From the NCBI GenBank assembly GCA_012515455.1, contig JAAYYJ010000352.1, positions 1 through 6,017 on the forward strand: DNA of 6,017 nt. Reading direction: 5' to 3'. This stretch comes from Oligosphaeraceae bacterium. Its GTDB lineage: Bacteria; Verrucomicrobiota; Lentisphaeria; Oligosphaerales; Oligosphaeraceae. Positions 5,381 through 6,017 of the stretch are shown piece after piece. The notes beneath the pieces are model-generated. The model was not told the origin of the DNA and searched no databases. It saw only the letters and a list, made by a program, of their open reading frames with translations. Both the position numbers and the translations under genes were made by a program. The stretch's first letter is position 1. Every line of letters starts with the position of its first letter.

Positions 5381-6017
5381 CAGACGAGAAAAACACCCCC
5401 CCGACCGAGGCACTGACGCCGGATAAGGAAAGTGCACCCACGCGGAAACGGGTTGTCCGCAGCAAAAAAACCAGCCCAGCCGAAGTCCAGGGGGCCACTC
5501 CGTCCGATTCTGCCGTTGCCCCTGAGAAGAGCCTGAGCAAAGCATCCGACCGCTCCTCGGCCGACAAATCTTTTGTCCCCAAGGTGGTCTACGAACAACT
5601 CCCCGGATCGTCTGCGGCGGCCGAGGTCAAAACCGACAGCTTCGGGGAGTCCGGCACGAGCAAACCGGCGCCGAAATTCTCCTTCAATTTTGGCCGCACT
5701 CTGGTTCCTCTGACTGGCACTCTGGTCAGCCTCTCGGATGGCCAGCCGCAGACTGCGCGTCCGCCCGCCACACCTGCTCCGGCCGCCACATCTGCTCCGG
5801 CCGCCCCCCCCGCCCCGCCGCCGCCCCCGCGCGAGAAGGCCCTCCCGCCACCAGCCCGGCAATCACCTCCGCCGACTTATTCTGGCGGGGGCGCTCCTGC
5901 TAGTCCGGCGCTGAACCGCAACAATGTCCGCAGCGGCAAGAACGGCCCGCTGTCCCGCCGCGGCGGTAGCGGTGGCAAAAGCCCCAGACTGCAAGGCCTG
6001 CCACAGGATTTCGAATA
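5377..6017 (+). CDS. rho: Putative transcription termination factor Rho, N-terminal extension only (3' end beyond window)
   Basis: The frame is open from the ATG at 5377 to the window edge (213 complete codons). The start has AGGAAA at 5365-5370 with 6-nt spacing, and an in-frame TAA at 5347-5349 rules out an earlier start. The visible part is low-complexity and probably disordered. It has an acidic/polar opening, a basic patch TRKRVVRSKK (22-31), a Ser/Ala/Lys-rich stretch, a short less disordered island around FSFNFGRTLVPLTG (101-114), a Pro/Ala-rich tract (about 128-172) and a Gly/Arg/Asn/Ser stretch at the end. No Rho RNA-binding or ATPase motif is reached, so the name rests on position after coaE and on the basic, Pro-rich extensions known in some non-proteobacterial Rho proteins. 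E. coli Rho (419 residues) has no comparable extension. Another protein with a disordered N-terminus is possible. Confidence 0.5.
   Translation, partial: MTDEKNTPPTEALTPDKESAPTRKRVVRSKKTSPAEVQGATPSDSAVAPEKSLSKASDRSSADKSFVPKVVYEQLPGSSAAAEVKTDSFGESGTSKPAPKFSFNFGRTLVPLTGTLVSLSDGQPQTARPPATPAPAATSAPAAPPAPPPPPREKALPPPARQSPPPTYSGGGAPASPALNRNNVRSGKNGPLSRRGGSGGKSPRLQGLPQDFE
5767..5802 (+). repeat. 18-bp tandem repeat in the Pro/Ala tract
   Basis: Two adjacent units (5767-5784 and 5785-5802) differ at one base and encode ATPAPA and ATSAPA. A C8 run follows at 5804-5811. This is a fast-evolving, slippage-prone part of a disordered segment. Confidence 0.7.

Noticed and set aside
5023..5862. A 279-codon open frame on the minus strand opposite coaE/rho
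   Set aside because: It overlaps the coaE 3' end and the putative rho coding region. Its start is Gly/Arg low complexity mirroring the Pro/Ala codons on the other strand.
5962..5972. A second ops-like word in the putative rho gene
   Set aside because: It is explained by Gly-Gly-Ser codons in a low-complexity segment and is far from any operon leader.
1..6017. Search for CRISPR arrays, tRNA or rRNA genes, insertion sequences and attachment sites
   Set aside because: No regularly spaced long repeats, cloverleaf-like sequences, transposase frames or terminal inverted repeats were seen.

Overview
The window is GC-rich bacterial chromosome with two operon-like blocks transcribed divergently from a 321-nt intergenic region (about 4191-4511). 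My best guess for the organism is the PVC superphylum, possibly a Lentisphaerota/Victivallales-type gut or anaerobic bacterium. The guess rests on a coaE gene next to what looks like rho (an adjacency I also recall from Chlamydia), on a very long Pro/Ala-rich extension on the putative Rho, and on a Bacteroides-type fucose salvage enzyme beside a NusG paralog. The taxonomic call is inference only.

Leftward block (minus strand, read right to left). A specialised NusG-family factor (3645-4190, TTG start with a good ribosome binding site) is followed after 44 nt by a 1007-residue bifunctional L-fucokinase/GDP-fucose pyrophosphorylase, fkp (577-3600). An AT-rich gap follows, then the start of an unrecognised secreted protein (1-419, cut by the window edge). 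NusG paralogs of the RfaH/UpxY/LoaP kind usually act on surface-polysaccharide operons, and GDP-fucose feeds such polysaccharides or fucosylated glycoproteins. The likely theme is therefore regulated surface fucosylation.

Rightward block (plus strand). coaE (4512-5093, last step of coenzyme A synthesis) is followed by a 283-nt leader and a reading frame that runs off the right edge (5377-6017). The frame's first 213 residues are disordered, basic and Pro/Ala-rich, and I read it as the N-terminal extension of transcription terminator Rho. The leader holds a promoter-like sequence, inverted repeats, a hairpin followed by a T-run, and an 18-codon upstream ORF whose stop overlaps the rho start.

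The most interesting observation is an 11-base C/G homopolymer exactly in the linker between the two catalytic halves of fkp. One base gained or lost would stop translation within about 16 or 42 codons, before or inside the first kinase motif. That is the architecture of a phase-variable contingency switch that would turn fucose salvage off while leaving the pyrophosphorylase half translated. The other notable points are an antitermination-type NusG paralog encoded divergently to Rho, a shared sequence element in the two regulatory regions, short direct repeats at about 15-16 bp spacing below the coaE promoter, and a perfect 21-bp tandem duplication in the secreted protein gene.
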